From Haemaphysalis longicornis (lineage: Eukaryota > Arthropoda > Arachnida > Ixodida > Ixodidae): a DNA stretch of 64,000 nt. Where the stretch lies: the NCBI GenBank assembly GCA_013339765.2, contig CM023451.1:156919432-156983431 (forward strand), read 5' to 3'. The notes beneath the pieces were generated by a model, which was given only the letters and a program-made list of their open reading frames with translations, searched no databases and had not been told where the DNA came from. Of this stretch, positions 12,601 through 23,279 are shown one piece after another. Made by a program: the position numbers and the translations under genes. Positions within the stretch are counted from its first letter, which is position 1. The number at the start of each line of letters is the position of its first letter.

Positions 12601-13570
12601 TTGAAAACGGGGCAGCAGAGGGACCTTTTTGGTTTTGTTGTTCTGGCTGAAGATTGTTTCCTTCTGCGAACTAGTACATATCAACGAGAGCGCATGTTGG
12701 CTCCGCTTGTGCGTCGATGCCTTGCGATGAGTTTTGTGACAAGACTTGTGCGCAACTGATGAATGGTTAACTAGGACACCTGCTTCAGACCACTGCAATA
12801 AACATCCAGTTATAGTTTACCCTGGTTTCAGTTTCCTTACTGAAGCGCGCAATATTAGGGAAGTAGTTAGCACATACAGATATTTTTTTGCTTCGTGGTA
12901 ATATTTGAACTTAGAAAATGGCCCAACAGAAGTCAATGGCGGTTCAATAACACGCAGGAGCAGCTCGGCGGCACCACCGTTAAGAGCTCAAATAAAGACA
13001 AAAAACAAATGCTTAAAATTCAGGGAATCTTGCACCCAAGTTCAATATTTCTATGACGAAGCTGTTGTCGGTAATCATTGACGAACGCAAAGTAGAGTTT
13101 TATTATCTTTGAAGTGTTGTGGTTGACCTCTGGCGGCATAGCATTTCAATGACCTTACGCTGACAAAGACCAGACTGAGCTCGTTGTTTCGGTCGAAGTT
13201 TTCGTCCGCCACTCTGCAAGCGCGACTAATCGTCTCTAGCAGGATGCTTTGCATGCTCAGCCTCGTGAGCACGCCGAAACTTTTCCTCGGCCGTGCGAAC
13301 TATCCTCAACCTAGCCATGTGGAGTCAATGATCACTTCCAGCAGCTTCGATACTCAACTTTTCTACTGTCCAGAGCGCATAGGCAGGACAGGAGGACGGA
13401 CGAACGAAGGGCTTACGCTGTGACGTGCCTTTCTCGTTCCAAGCAAGTGTTGCCACGCTACGGCGAACGCTGGAGTTCTTTTTTGCGTGGGGGGCCAGCG
13501 TTGGCCAATCTGGTAAGTGGGTATATTTGGCTTGGCGACAGTGCGCTTGAGGCATGCGTCGAACACTGCA
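6653..13570. other. Long non-coding stretch, no gene recognised
   Basis: No known protein, SINE or LINE was recognised across about 6.9 kb. Open frames of 170-180 codons occur at 7074-7595 (-), 8539-9078 (+) and 9774-10316 (-). Each is overlapped by other open frames, lacks a recognisable domain and shows no splice-consistent partner, so I do not call them genes. A GT-rich microsatellite lies at about 11817-11868, just after an aataaa at 11787. The rest looks like unique or ancient repeat DNA. Confidence 0.5.
11817..11868. repeat. GT/GC-rich microsatellite
   Basis: The sequence is an imperfect run of tgtgtgcg-like units with interruptions. It lies about 25 bp after an AATAAA motif, so it might be the tail of an old retroelement, but no coding similarity supports that. 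Confidence 0.7.
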
Positions 13571-13577
13571 ATTCGTT

Positions 13578-13712
13578 TCTTTTAACGAGATAGCGTTATT
13601 AGGCTCATTTTTCGATTCCCCTGTGGCTGCTAGCCGTCCGCTATCAGCCGTGCTCATCAAGCGCCCACGGAAATACGTCACCGCTGCCACCCGGAAGCTA
13701 CGACTGAGGCAG
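13578..13712 (-). repeat. Dispersed repeat K, copy 1
   Basis: The reverse complement matches 43768-43897. Both share cgtagctt..cggttggcagcg/ggtggcagcggtgacg, tagcggacggctagc, and gagcctaataacgctatc followed by tcgttaaaa or gcgttaaaa. The similarity is nucleotide-level with indels. An open frame runs through it but differs between the copies, so the repeat is probably non-coding. Its class is unknown. Confidence 0.65.
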
Positions 13713-13956
13713 GAAGATTCGAGAGCTCTGCTGAACCTGTAACGTGGGGCTACGGCAACAGAAGTTCGGAAAGTAGGACAATGAAACAACGTCGTATACG
13801 AAGAACACGCGTTTTCACCACGTGCCACGCCTGCGCGGTGAAGTTTGTTCTGTGCCCACTCAGTGGTAGCATGCTCGGCAGGCACGGTCTCCTGCCGTGC
13901 CCGCAACTAACCTCCTCACACCAAAGCGAGTTTCCAGAAGAAGATAAAAAAAAGCA

Positions 13957-14475
13957 GTAGCTTAGCTCGGCTATGCCAGGATATACGTAGCGTGAGCTAA
14001 GGTTCAGCATTCAGTCCAGTCCAGTCCAGTCCAGTCCAGTCCAGTCCAGTCCAGTCCAGTCCAGTCCATCCAATCCAATCCAATCCAATCCAATCCAGTC
14101 CGGTCGAGTCCAGTCCAGTCACTGCTCCCCGTGCATGCGCAGCACGGCTCTCCAGGAGCCACGCGAAACGGCTATCAAGCGGCTCGGGCGCAGTGTCAGA
14201 CTTGGCTATTGCGCAACGGACGCGCAAAGCTGGGCACGGGCCAGCGCCAGTGCGTCTGCCACGGCTATGACGTCACTCCTGTGGAATGTGCAGACCAGCG
14301 AATGTACAGTGAAGTTCACTATAGGCGAATGGGCAGACGCAATCCTCTACACACCCTTATTTCAATTGGATTGGATTTTCAATACAATGCTCCTCGCGCT
14401 TGCGCAGCACGGCCCTTCAGGGTCCACGCGAAACTGCTCAGCCTCAGTCAGTGTAGCTTACGCTGCAATATACAT
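13957..14475 (+). mobile_element. Dispersed repeat H (tRNA-like head), copy 1
   Basis: It starts with tagcttagctcggctatgcc and runs to ctaaggttcagc at about 14009, an arrangement resembling a tRNA-type A box and a weak B box. A CCAGT microsatellite interrupts it. The body then shares tatcaagcggct..ggcgcag and ttgcgcagcacggc..ggtccacgcgaaactgctca with the copy at 58864-59252. The segment tgcgcagcacggct..ccacgcgaaac occurs twice in this copy (near 14137 and 14401). It is probably an old SINE. Confidence 0.55.
14011..14120. repeat. CCAGT/CCAAT pentanucleotide microsatellite
   Basis: About 20 tandem pentamers are present, first ccagt and then ccaat, followed by degenerate units. It lies inside dispersed repeat H copy 1, directly after the tRNA-like head, and is absent from the other H copy at 58864. 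It is therefore an expansion specific to this copy. Confidence 0.9.
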
Positions 14476-14509
14476 TTTCCGGTAATTCATGCCCCAGCCT
14501 ACTCGTGGG

Positions 14510-14626
14510 CTACAAGGCATGTCGTAGTGGAAGCCTCCGTAAGAATCCTGACCACTTTAGTATCGTTAACGTGCCCTGAAATCTCGACACACTGGCGTTT
14601 TTGTTTTGTGCTTGTATTAGAAAAAA
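14510..14626 (-). mobile_element. SINE, distal half (interrupted)
   Basis: The sequence matches the 3' body of the complete SINE at 42715-42951: gtcgtagtgga, gaccactt, taacgtgccctgaaatctcg and ggcgtttttg..tt line up in the same order, minus-strand orientation. It stops at an A-run (attagaaaa), exactly where a palindrome-tagged element starts. The remaining half resumes at 15042. The two halves are one SINE split by a later insertion. Confidence 0.8.
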
Positions 14627-15041
14627 TTACAACATCTTCCCGTAGGGGAACCCTGAGTAGTATGCAAAGCAGCCATGGGGTCGATTCAAGTGCCCATTAG
14701 TTTTCAGTTCGGCTTGCTGAACGCCCGGTGGTGTCTTACCGTTTAATGGCTCCTGGAGCGACACTGTTACCGGTGTCTTCCTGGGCCGGCCCGAGATGAG
14801 CCGAGCATGCGCAGTGGGGGTGTGGACGGCGCCACAACAAGGGAGGGACATAGCCCCGACCATGAGATGCTGGAGCGACAGTGTTGCCGGTGTCTTTCTG
14901 GGCCAGCACGAGACGAGCACGCATCCCCTTAAAGGGCTCCTGGAGCGGCAGTGTTGCCGGTGTCTTCCTGGCGCCGGCGGATGGATGCATGACGGACGAC
15001 GAACGACGGAGCCGAGAGCAAGAGATGCTTTGCATCTAAAA
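14627..15041 (+). mobile_element. Palindrome-tagged element, copy B, inserted in a SINE
   Basis: It begins ttacaacatcttcccgtagg ggaaccctgag, then tatgcaaagcagccatgg and cccattagttttcagttcg, which match the reverse complement of the 51430-51866 copy nearly base for base. It ends with agatgctttgcatct followed by AAAA. The interior carries three spaced copies of a ctggagcg..gtgttgccggtgtctt unit (near 14753, 14870 and 14940). Both flanks are halves of one SINE, so both ends of the element are well defined and its length is about 415 bp. No protein is encoded. Confidence 0.8.
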
Positions 15042-15117
15042 CGACCGCCGCGGCCGGTTATTGAACTAAAGGCGATGGGCTCAGCAGCGCAACGCCTTAC
15101 CCAATGAGCCACCGCGC
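15042..15117 (-). mobile_element. SINE, tRNA-like head (interrupted)
   Basis: On the minus strand, gcgcggtggctcattgggta is an A box with flanks, and the mutated B-box region (agttcaataaccggccgcgg) matches the head of the SINE at 42715-42951. It joins the distal half at 14510-14626 once the inserted palindrome element is ignored. Confidence 0.8.
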
Positions 15118-15139
15118 TTTGTTTCTTATGTGGGCCTGT

Positions 15140-15335
15140 CATCAAGATCCCTTCTCATCCATAGCTAATGAAGTGCAGCGGGAGGGAACGCTGCGCAACT
15201 CGGACCCGGAGGTCCAGGTACTTCTGGTCACCCCTGCACGAACGTTGCTGCCGGCTTTAAACCGGCGGACACACCACTTCCGTATACCAGCCTAAGGCTC
15301 AATAAAGTGATTCCTCCTCCTCCTCCTCCTCCACC
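15140..15335 (+). mobile_element. LINE 3' tail (RNase H-bearing type)
   Basis: The frame ending at 15293 (about REGTLRNSDPEVQVLLVTPA, then LNRRTHHF) resembles the extreme C-terminus of tick LINEs that carry an RNase H domain and a terminal zinc finger. The stop is followed within about 10 bp by AATAAA (15300) and then a TCC-repeat tail (15311-15333). The same order of C-terminus, AATAAA and pyrimidine repeat is seen at 61778-62830. Only the last part is present, as expected for a 5'-truncated insertion. Confidence 0.5.
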
Positions 15336-15339
15336 AGGA

Positions 15340-17370
15340 CTTACACCTGCACCAACAGTGGATGACCAACCTAAAACAGGGGACAAAGGATTAACGCCGG
15401 TCTCTCAGAAATCAAGGAAGACGTAGATTATAGGCCGAAAATAGCTAAAATATAGCCCTCTATACAGCGTCTAATCACATACGTTTTCAAAACACTTTTC
15501 AATATTCCCACGGTTATGCCTCCGCGAAAGCTCGGTTTGGTAAACAAGGGATGGCGCCACGCGGCCAAGTAGCAGGCATGCTTATATTGAAAAGTTAGAC
15601 GCAATCGTCTTTCTACGCAGTTTTATTAGGCAGAACTCTTCTAGCGCATCCGCAGTCCAAGATATCGCACTACGAAGTTTAATGGCCGTTCGCAAAATTT
15701 AGCATGCAAGTCCGTAAGGATCGCCGCAAAGCTCCACCCTTTTGTCAGGTACCTTCTGTGTACGGTGTTTATTTAGAGAAGAGGTGGAGGCTTAGGCAAA
15801 AGTTATAGCTGGCGCCGTTTCAGCCTTGGCCAGCGTAATCGCACAAACTGCAATACGCGGAAAAGCTGTTGTTCCTGATTTCGTCAGCAGAGAGGAAGAA
15901 AGGGGCAGTTACCACTTTTGCCTGTGCCTCCACCCCGCCGTCCAACTAAACAACGTACACTGCAGGTACTTGACAAAAGGGAGGAGCGGCTTCGCGGCGA
16001 TCGTCACGACCTTGCATGTGTAATCTTGCGGACGGCCATTAAACTTCGTATATTCGATATCTTGGACTACGGAGTCACTAGACGAACTCTGCCAAATGAA
16101 ACTGTGTAGAAAGACGATTGCGTTAGCTTTTCAATACAAACATGTTTGCTTACTGCAGTCAATAAAATTTCAATCTTAGTAATTCAATTATTTCATTTTT
16201 GTTAATTAGGCCACTGCGACCAATAATTAAACCCTCATTCTGTATCCCACTGGATGCATTACCTTACGGTATAATTGGTGTTCGCGTAAATCTAAGAGCC
16301 TCATCTTAAAGAACCTTGTCGATTTAACTTTGATCACAATGTATAATTATGGGCACTGTATAAAGGTAACTTAAAGGTTGTTTACATTATTAGACAAAAT
16401 AATACATTCGCACATAAATTGACATGTAGATAAAAATAGTATAACGCGCTACAAAAATTTTCGCTTAATGCTTTAAAGGAGTGTGTTATGTAGCTGCCTG
16501 ATTCTTTTATTGCACTCAGTGGGAGGAGTTGTTCTAACGTCAGCAGCTTCCCCCATAAGTGAACATAAAACAACACTTCGTGTTGTCAGAACACCGTACT
16601 GTCTTTCCATTTGTTTAAAGACGTATGTTTTCTCCGGGAAGTTTTTCAAAACGTAGGAGGTGTATCACTTGCCGTATACATACGGCTTCGTAGTCGAAGT
16701 AGTGGCAAATGGCAAACAACCTTAACCACATTTTGGCTGAAGTAAACAGCCGGAAAGGACATGCGCGGTGTTCCACATTAGGCTTACTAATTTCTGCTTC
16801 TAGGACTTAGAAGCCATGATAGGAAGAGCTCCATGTTTAAGGAAACATTTCCTATCCCGTTAAAAAATAACGTTCGGAGAAAAAGGCGAAGGAACAGTAT
16901 TAGAGCCCGGCACATGGCCAATTGAGTTACTTTCGTTTGCTCTTTTTCTCGTTCGTGATTTTTTCTTCCAATTTGTGCCAGTGTCAACTTAGGTTTTTTT
17001 TTTCTTTGAAGACATTTAGGCTCGCTAACCTATCTTTCTCTTCGGAGTTCAATTTGCTAAAAAACTTAAGGCCGTTCATTATCGACGCAGATATTTTGAT
17101 TTTTAATGGTTGAGTAAGCGGCGAAAAAAAATTATATAAAAGCAAGTGCAGCATATTACAACTACCCACGGACTCACTAAACATTTTCACTGCGGTGTAT
17201 ATTCTGAGACGGGTCGGCCGCAATAAAACGGTGGGAATATGAAAATGGTCGTTTAGCTGGCACTTCACCGGTGGTAGGCCAAATATACCTCAATAATTTT
17301 CGTCGTGCCCGTCCACGTTCGGAAGAATTAAGAAGCTCGGATAGATGGAAGGGGGGGAGGGAATTTTCTT
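15340..17370. other. Non-coding stretch, nothing recognised
   Basis: Apart from short open frames with no family resemblance, I see no gene or mobile-element signature here. Polypurine and polypyrimidine runs are short. The stretch may contain old repeats that cannot be recognised by eye. Confidence 0.5.
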
Positions 17371-17590
17371 GCAAGAAGCCGTTAAAGAAGTCGCCGGGGG
17401 ATAAAGCGGTAATCAAAGCTCCGCTCAACGATTAGCGTCCGCAGATACATCTCGCGCACACATATCATTACCGGCGAGCTTTCCTTCGGCAGCAGCCGGA
17501 TCGGAGCGCGGATGGTTGCTGTTTTGCCCAGGGTTTCAACACGCCCGCCACTGGTCGGGCTAACCACTACACCATCTAGTTAGCCGTTGG
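17370..17590 (-). mobile_element. tRNA-derived SINE candidate
   Basis: On the minus strand, agatggtgtagtggttagcc (about 17562-17581) is a good A box resembling a glutamate-type tRNA. It is followed by gggcgtgttgaaaccctggg (about 17528-17547), a B box with one or two changes. The sequence downstream on the minus strand is probably the SINE body. No clear target-site duplication was found. Confidence 0.5.
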
Positions 17591-20095
17591 CACACGCATA
17601 ATGAAGGCGCTGATTCCCACTGGGGCTGTCGGCGCCACGTTTCTCTCTCGGCTACGCTGGGATGTTCGCATGCGGTGCACCGCGACCGAGTAATTGCTCA
17701 ACCGCCTCAGCCTAACGTACGCCTTGGGAAGCTTTAGTTTTGTTTGGGGATGTGGGGAAGTGTTGCTCTGAGTTAAAGGATGCACTCTTCCGCCGCAGGG
17801 TTCTTGCGTCACGTAAGTGTATATTGCATTACACGCGCACTCGAATGCACACACATGCACGTTCCAACAAGCACACATGCATGCACACGAACATACACGT
17901 TGTACGAGAATCCTGTTTTTTCCAGTTGCTGTTTCCGGTTGAAGAAAAGCACACAATCCCCGATGAATAAATATTCCCTCTCTTCCTCTTGACAGCAGGC
18001 AAGAAAGCTTTCGTACAACGCTCGACAATCGTATTTGCCTTGCAAGCATAATTAATGACCGACTTTCCCCTCTAACGCAACACGCCGCTATTTGAGAACA
18101 GTTCCCGTAAATAACAGCGCCTCGTTTTGCAATAATGCCATAAAAATTAAGCAACCGACACCAAGAGTTTGGGGCAGCAGCTGTGGGAGCAATGAACCGA
18201 CTCTCCGATCCTAAGTACTGACAAATGCGTCTTTTCTTACTGATTCAGCGGCCGATCTGGTTTGTGCTCCGTTGTCAATAACATATTTTCCCAAGCAAAT
18301 ATGGTCCTTGTACAACAAGCACTTGATCGTTGCAATATAGTAGCTTTAGTGAACAGCAAAAATTAGGTACACCATGAAAGTGTTTTCCGACATGGCCAAT
18401 GTGTCCACCTTCCAGCGCTTTGCTTTTTTTTCATCTGCGCTGGGGGTCAAAAACCGCGCTTGCCGCATCGAAAATCAATATTCCACGCTCACGGCGGAAA
18501 CTTTACGCGCGAATTGCGCGCTCCTTTTCTCCCAGACTTACCGTTCGTTGCTTCCCTTTTCAATTTAGAGAACACCATCGATTAGTGCAACACCACCAGT
18601 ATCTTGTGCATTTCAAAATCACGCGAGAAACACTTTTTTGTTCGTATTCCCTTTCGTCTCAGCAGTGGCAGGCTACTGACATGTGCGTAAAACAATACAC
18701 ATACATTCAATGCCGCTTCGTTAGTCTTTTTACATTTTTCAAATATTGTGCTTTACCAATTCCCCGTTCCTTCTGCTAACGATGAGAAATTTTCTAGCTG
18801 TTTCTTGCTTTTTTCCGCCTAAATTTGATCTATTGCTGCACTGACAGGCAAAACGTGTTCGGATATGGGTCTGCGAGTTTTTACGCCCATTCGCCTAAAC
18901 AGTTCACTGCTTTTTGATTTCGACAAATTGATCTAGCGGTCGTGGGCAGCGACCCCTAGAAAAATGCGAGGGGAGAGAGAAAAAAAAAAACGTCAGAATT
19001 TTCCCTGCGCTGACTTTTTTGGGAAAATCGCTTCTGGGGGGATCTCGAAGGTTCACGAGAGGGCGAATTCAACGGGAGATTGCAGGCTTCTTATTATGTG
19101 AAATATTGACGCCGTAGGGCCGGCGAAAGCACATAACATATTAAGTTTCGGAAGTTAGTCCACGGAATCCAACAAGTTTACTAACGAACCTGACAACAAT
19201 TTTTTTTTATATATAACCTTTTACACTAAAGCTATTGTTAGTACAACGGTCGGAGTTTTTACGAAGGAAAGTTTTACATCCACCTCAATGCAGCCGTAGG
19301 TGGATCAAATTTCCTTCGCAGAAACTTACTCCACCTTGGGGGCTTTCCCTAAATCTGGTCGTTTAACTCGGAGTATTTAGGGTCGTCCGAACGAATACGC
19401 TTTGTGGCAAAAACGAAATTCCTTGCCACACCTTGTAGTTCTCAATCTAAGAAAAAATAATGGTGCATTGAATGCTAAAACGACCGTATTATTGCGCTGA
19501 GTGCATTTATTTTTCATTATTGCTTTACAGGGCTGTTTAATAATTCCTGTCGCTTGTCAATTCATGGCTTACTACGAGGGGTATGGTCACGGTGTACGGG
19601 TGTAGGTGGTATTTTACGGAAACTTCTCTAAAACAAATTTTGCGACATTTGTCTCTCAACAACCCAACCGCGGGTAGTTTTGTCTGGGCTGGTGTCAAGT
19701 ATACTTGATTCTCAGTCGAAGTTTTAAGAGAAAATAATGTACAAATTTTTGAGCGGGAATTGTTAGATAGTACACAAGCATTCTTTCTAGGGGCTCGTCT
19801 TCCCACATACACCTTTGTGCTTGGTAGCCTTGGAGGCCCTTCGCGTTTTAATAATACAAGTCTGCGGCAACGCTCGACACTTATGTCGTAATCTCGGACT
19901 CTTTGCACACAAGAAATGTGAAAAAAAATTCTAACATGTCCTTCTAGCTCTTAGTAAGTAAATACAAAGCCTATAAATAAAACAGCGTGAAACACTTGCC
20001 ATGGGTGATCGTCAAGGATGTGCCTTCTTCTGAATGACTCCAAACTTTTGTATTGTATAATAATTAGAAGTTTCCCACGCATTAAAGAAAAAAAC
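17591..20095. other. Non-coding stretch with small repeats
   Basis: No gene was recognised. A CA-rich stretch with cacacatgcac-like units lies at about 17830-17895. A short imperfect inverted repeat lies at 19262-19317. Open frames reach 192 codons on the minus strand (17576-18154), but that frame crosses the CA-rich repeat and has no recognisable domain. Confidence 0.5.
19262..19317. repeat. Short imperfect hairpin
   Basis: cgaaggaaagttttacatcc acct pairs with aggtggatcaaatttccttcg across a loop of about 12 bases, with a few mismatches. No MITE-like outer boundaries or target-site duplication were seen, so its nature is open. Confidence 0.6.
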
Positions 20096-20097
20096 AC

Positions 20098-20178
20098 CAC
20101 CACGGTATAATGGATAGCGGGATCGGTAGATGGTTGGTATGTCTCTGGTTCAAAACCAACGAGGGGAAGTAAGAGGCG
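20098..20178 (+). mobile_element. Degenerate tRNA-like sequence
   Basis: The A-box-like gtataatggatagcgg (20104-20119) and the B-box-like ctggttcaaaaccaac (20145-20160) lie at tRNA spacing. The arms pair poorly, so this is a SINE head or tRNA pseudogene, not a functional tRNA. Confidence 0.3.
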
Positions 20179-20179
20179 A

Positions 20180-21840
20180 AACATTTATTAAGCAAAAAAA
20201 AAAAAGTGGAGGAATCCATCTTTCTTGTAACGGGCTAAAGGTTGCGTGAAAACTTGGCAGCAGAAGAATAAAATGCTAGACATTTCATCGGGTTCGACGC
20301 TCAGAAAGAAATAGTTGCGCGATTTACCACAAGATGCGCCTCTTCGTAAGTCTGTGTACTTCATACCCATAAACAGATAGTAAAATGCAAGAAAAAAGTA
20401 ACAAGTGTCGCGATCATGAGCCGTTATCTATTGCGTCAGTGGTTATAGTATAGAAGAGTGATCGTTGAAGCATGCCCTTTAAGCTACACTACAAGGCAAT
20501 AACATTTTGTGGGGTCGCTGCCCTGGGTGGCAACCTACTTGAGACCAACAAGTCCACAGAAATAAAAATTGCGAATAAGACCGGCAAGAATGTCATTTCG
20601 GCTTCGGTGAAGACAGAGTATCGATAGATTGACCAGCTGAGTTGCGCTAGTCGCGCAACTGCCGGACGTACCCGGCGTTAGCTCAAGTAATGGAAATAAC
20701 CTCTACATACAGGGCAAGTCAGCCTTATATTCTCGCCCGGCGTGTTTTTTACCGTACGAGAACATCAGGTAACTTAAGTGACACCTACTTTTAATTTCTT
20801 GATTAGGGACAGCCCGAAACCGGTCGTCGCCGGCAAAAATGATCTAACTTTCGTGGAGGACATATTGCCAATATCAAGTTTTATTTCTGAGAACTACTGC
20901 CCTAACGAAGACGAAGGGAAGAAATAAATAAATCTCTGCGTCTCCGAAAAGACACTGTAGTCGACCTGAAGAAGATCCCACCCATGCGAAAAATGAAGTT
21001 TTTTTTTTTTTTTGATCTGATCTGAGAACTCTTGTCTGAACTGAGACGTTACGATGAGTTTTCAGGAGTAGGGGGGGGGGGGGGGGGGGCGTGTGCCCTG
21101 ATCTCTCGAAGTTGGCGGGCTTGTGGAGTGCAGTGAGTGTCTCCATGTGGGCTGCCAACAGAACCAACCCGGATGCCGATAGATTATCAGTGGAGCGACG
21201 CAGTTGGACCAAGAGTAAGAAATGTCAAGAGGAGAAATGTTGGCACGGAAACATGGGGGTGCTTATTTGGACATTACCGTTTGCACGACTAGTGTTTTAG
21301 TTGTCCCTACTTTGGCATTCAAGATTACCCTACTCCCTCCCGGCAAAAACATCGGTGTTACCTCATGGTTAAACTATCCCACAAGCCAAATCATTAATGC
21401 GCGCCTTCGTATAGCCGAAACCGTTTCGTTGATTACCCCACTATATGTAGTTACAACCTGGCCCGCAGTGAAACAGCCCTGCAATGAACCAATTCGTTTA
21501 GAGCATTTCTTTCTGATGTCTCTTCCCGCAACATCTTGAAAAAACATATTCTACAGAAACCGATAATGCTGCGTGATATAAAAACCCGAAATCTCGATAG
21601 CTGATGGCAGACAGCAATACAAAATCGATACCACGACAAGGCGTGCGTTCGTGCTTTCTTCGCGGCATATTTTTTCTCCGAGGCACTCGTTTTTCGTTAT
21701 TGCGTGGACCCGGCCGAAAAACACCATGCTTTAAGGTGTTGGTATTCTATTTATGAGTCATTTCTCGTCTCAATGTGCATGCAAGATTTTCAAAGAGCTC
21801 CTCGTTGTCCAAGACGTCATTAATGGGTATGCCCAGACAA
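20180..21840. other. Non-coding stretch with homopolymer runs
   Basis: No gene was recognised. A T-run at 20999-21013 and a run of about 19 G at 21071-21089 are the only clear features. The G-run is a likely sequencing and assembly weak point. Confidence 0.5.
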
Positions 21841-21845
21841 GAAAA

Positions 21846-22264
21846 AAATTTACACCATCTTCCCGCGAGGGGAACCATGGGGTAGATGCGACGCATCGGG
21901 GGTTGCCGTTGCGTTTCCGTTATGTTAGCGATGTCAGCGTGTGGATTGCTGTTGTTGTGTATCCTATTTACGCAGCATGTTCACCCCCGATGCGTCGCAT
22001 CTACCCCATGGTTCCCCTCGCGGGAAGTTGGTGTAAATTTTTTAACCGAGCGCAAGCTGCGCGCTAACGCACAGCTGGAACGGCGACGGGAGCGAGCGCA
22101 GCCGAGCGCAAGCTGCGCGCTAACCGCGCTGACGCACAGATGGCGCTGCGGTGAGAGCGGCGGAGCGCGCAGCTGCCGCGGCGAGGAGAATGGGGGAGGG
22201 ATGTGCGGACTACGCCGCGACAACGCGGGACAAGGCGAGTTAAAGAGATGCGTTGCATCTAAAA
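21846..22264 (+). mobile_element. Palindrome-tagged element, copy C, with internal hairpin
   Basis: It opens with tttacaccatcttcccgcga ggggaacc and agatgcgacgcatcggggg. After a loop of about 80 bp, the reverse complement of the same leader follows and ends at about 22040, so 21846-21900 and 21985-22040 form an almost perfect hairpin. The body is GC-rich and ends with agatgcgttgcatct followed by AAAAG. The loop and body match copy A at 1718-2290. No protein is encoded, and a tRNA-like promoter is not evident in this copy. Confidence 0.75.
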
Positions 22265-22537
22265 GGCGACCTTAAGGACTTCCAATTTAAACACTTCCTT
22301 TCCACTTACAAAACAGGTTACTATGCTAAGCAACACAATATGTGCGCCAGCCATTTTGGAGATCTAAAACCTGCATGGAGCGCAGGCCGACAGTAGCTTA
22401 TAAGATAAGGTTAGCGCTTCTGTTTATATACGTTTTATTACAAATAACAGTACCATTAAAAGAAAGGTTTTTGTCTCACTGTTCGAGAAATTTATTCTGA
22501 ACAATTTTTAGCAGTAAACTCGTACGATTTTTTCGAG

Positions 22538-22659
22538 ATTTGGAAAGAAAGAAAAAAGGAAGGAAGTATAAAAAAAAGACGGAAAGAAGAAAAAAGAAAG
22601 AAAGAATGGAAGAAAAAAGGAAAGAAAGAGAAACGAAAAAGAAAGAAAGAAAGAAAGAA

Positions 22660-22711
<52 letters not shown>

Positions 22712-22712
22712 A
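22538..22712. repeat. GAAA-type polypurine microsatellite
   Basis: An imperfect purine tract becomes a clean gaaa tandem array at about 22640-22712. It creates long but meaningless open frames (Lys/Glu-rich on one strand, Phe/Ser-rich on the other). Confidence 0.95.
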
Positions 22713-22827
22713 GTTGGCATCATTTACACGTTTCCACTTATATCGGCGAAGTTAAACTTGCACAATATGGCCTTGTTATCGCTCTGCTAAACGGTTAGGG
22801 GCTCAGCCATCTCGACGGGGATCAGCT

Positions 22828-23120
22828 TGTTGTTGTTGTTGTTTGTTCGTTTATTTAATAGCCTCAAGGCTTAGTGGACACTAAGCGGGTCCGATCTATA
22901 TCCAGGAAACTAGGTTGGCCTCCCGGATATAGTCCAGTAGGAAACGGTAGGCAGGACCATGGAGTCACCGATGGTAATGCGTGTCTTGCTGCAAATTTAG
23001 GCCTGCTGCCGTCAAACATTTCCTTCGAATGTCCTTAGTTCCAGGGCGTGTCCATATTAGGTGGTGAAGGTCTGCCGTTTGTAAACGTCAGATCTGGGCT
23101 GGAACCGTCCCCAGTCGTTG
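22828..23120 (-). mobile_element. Possible retroelement 3' end with CAA tail
   Basis: On the minus strand the sequence ends with a short CAA repeat (plus-strand ttg repeat at 22828-22842), preceded by attaaataaacgaacaaa. That looks like a retroelement 3' end with a simple-repeat tail. Upstream coding similarity is not convincing: a short SPDLTF motif resembling LINE endonuclease appears in the 23035-23277 frame. Target-site duplications were not identified. Confidence 0.3.
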
Positions 23121-23124
23121 GTGG

Positions 23125-23215
23125 GTGTCGACCGTGGCGGAATGGCGCAGTTAAAGAGTCGCCGGCTTCATAACTCGAGGTACACAGGTTCGATTGCGAC
23201 CACAGAAGAGCGTTT
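23125..23215 (+). mobile_element. tRNA-like SINE head
   Basis: The A box tggcgcagttaaagag (about 23142-23157) and the B box caggttcgattgcgac (about 23185-23200) sit at tRNA spacing. The sequence after the B box diverges from the main SINE family of this window, so this is a different or old SINE. Confidence 0.5.
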
Positions 23216-23279
23216 TTTCGACGTGCTGCGTGATGTTGGCTCGCCTTTAGTTCGTTACGACGTGTTCCCGACACCATTA

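Noticed and set aside
13325..13906. 193-codon open frame on the minus strand that looked gene-like
   Set aside because: Its middle is dispersed repeat K, present also at 43768-43897 in a differing frame; the rest matches nothing known.
14011..14120. CRISPR-like regular repeat
   Set aside because: Simple pentamer microsatellite without spacers, in a eukaryotic genome.
22538..22712. Lys/Glu-rich or Phe/Ser-rich protein
   Set aside because: Translation of the GAAA microsatellite.
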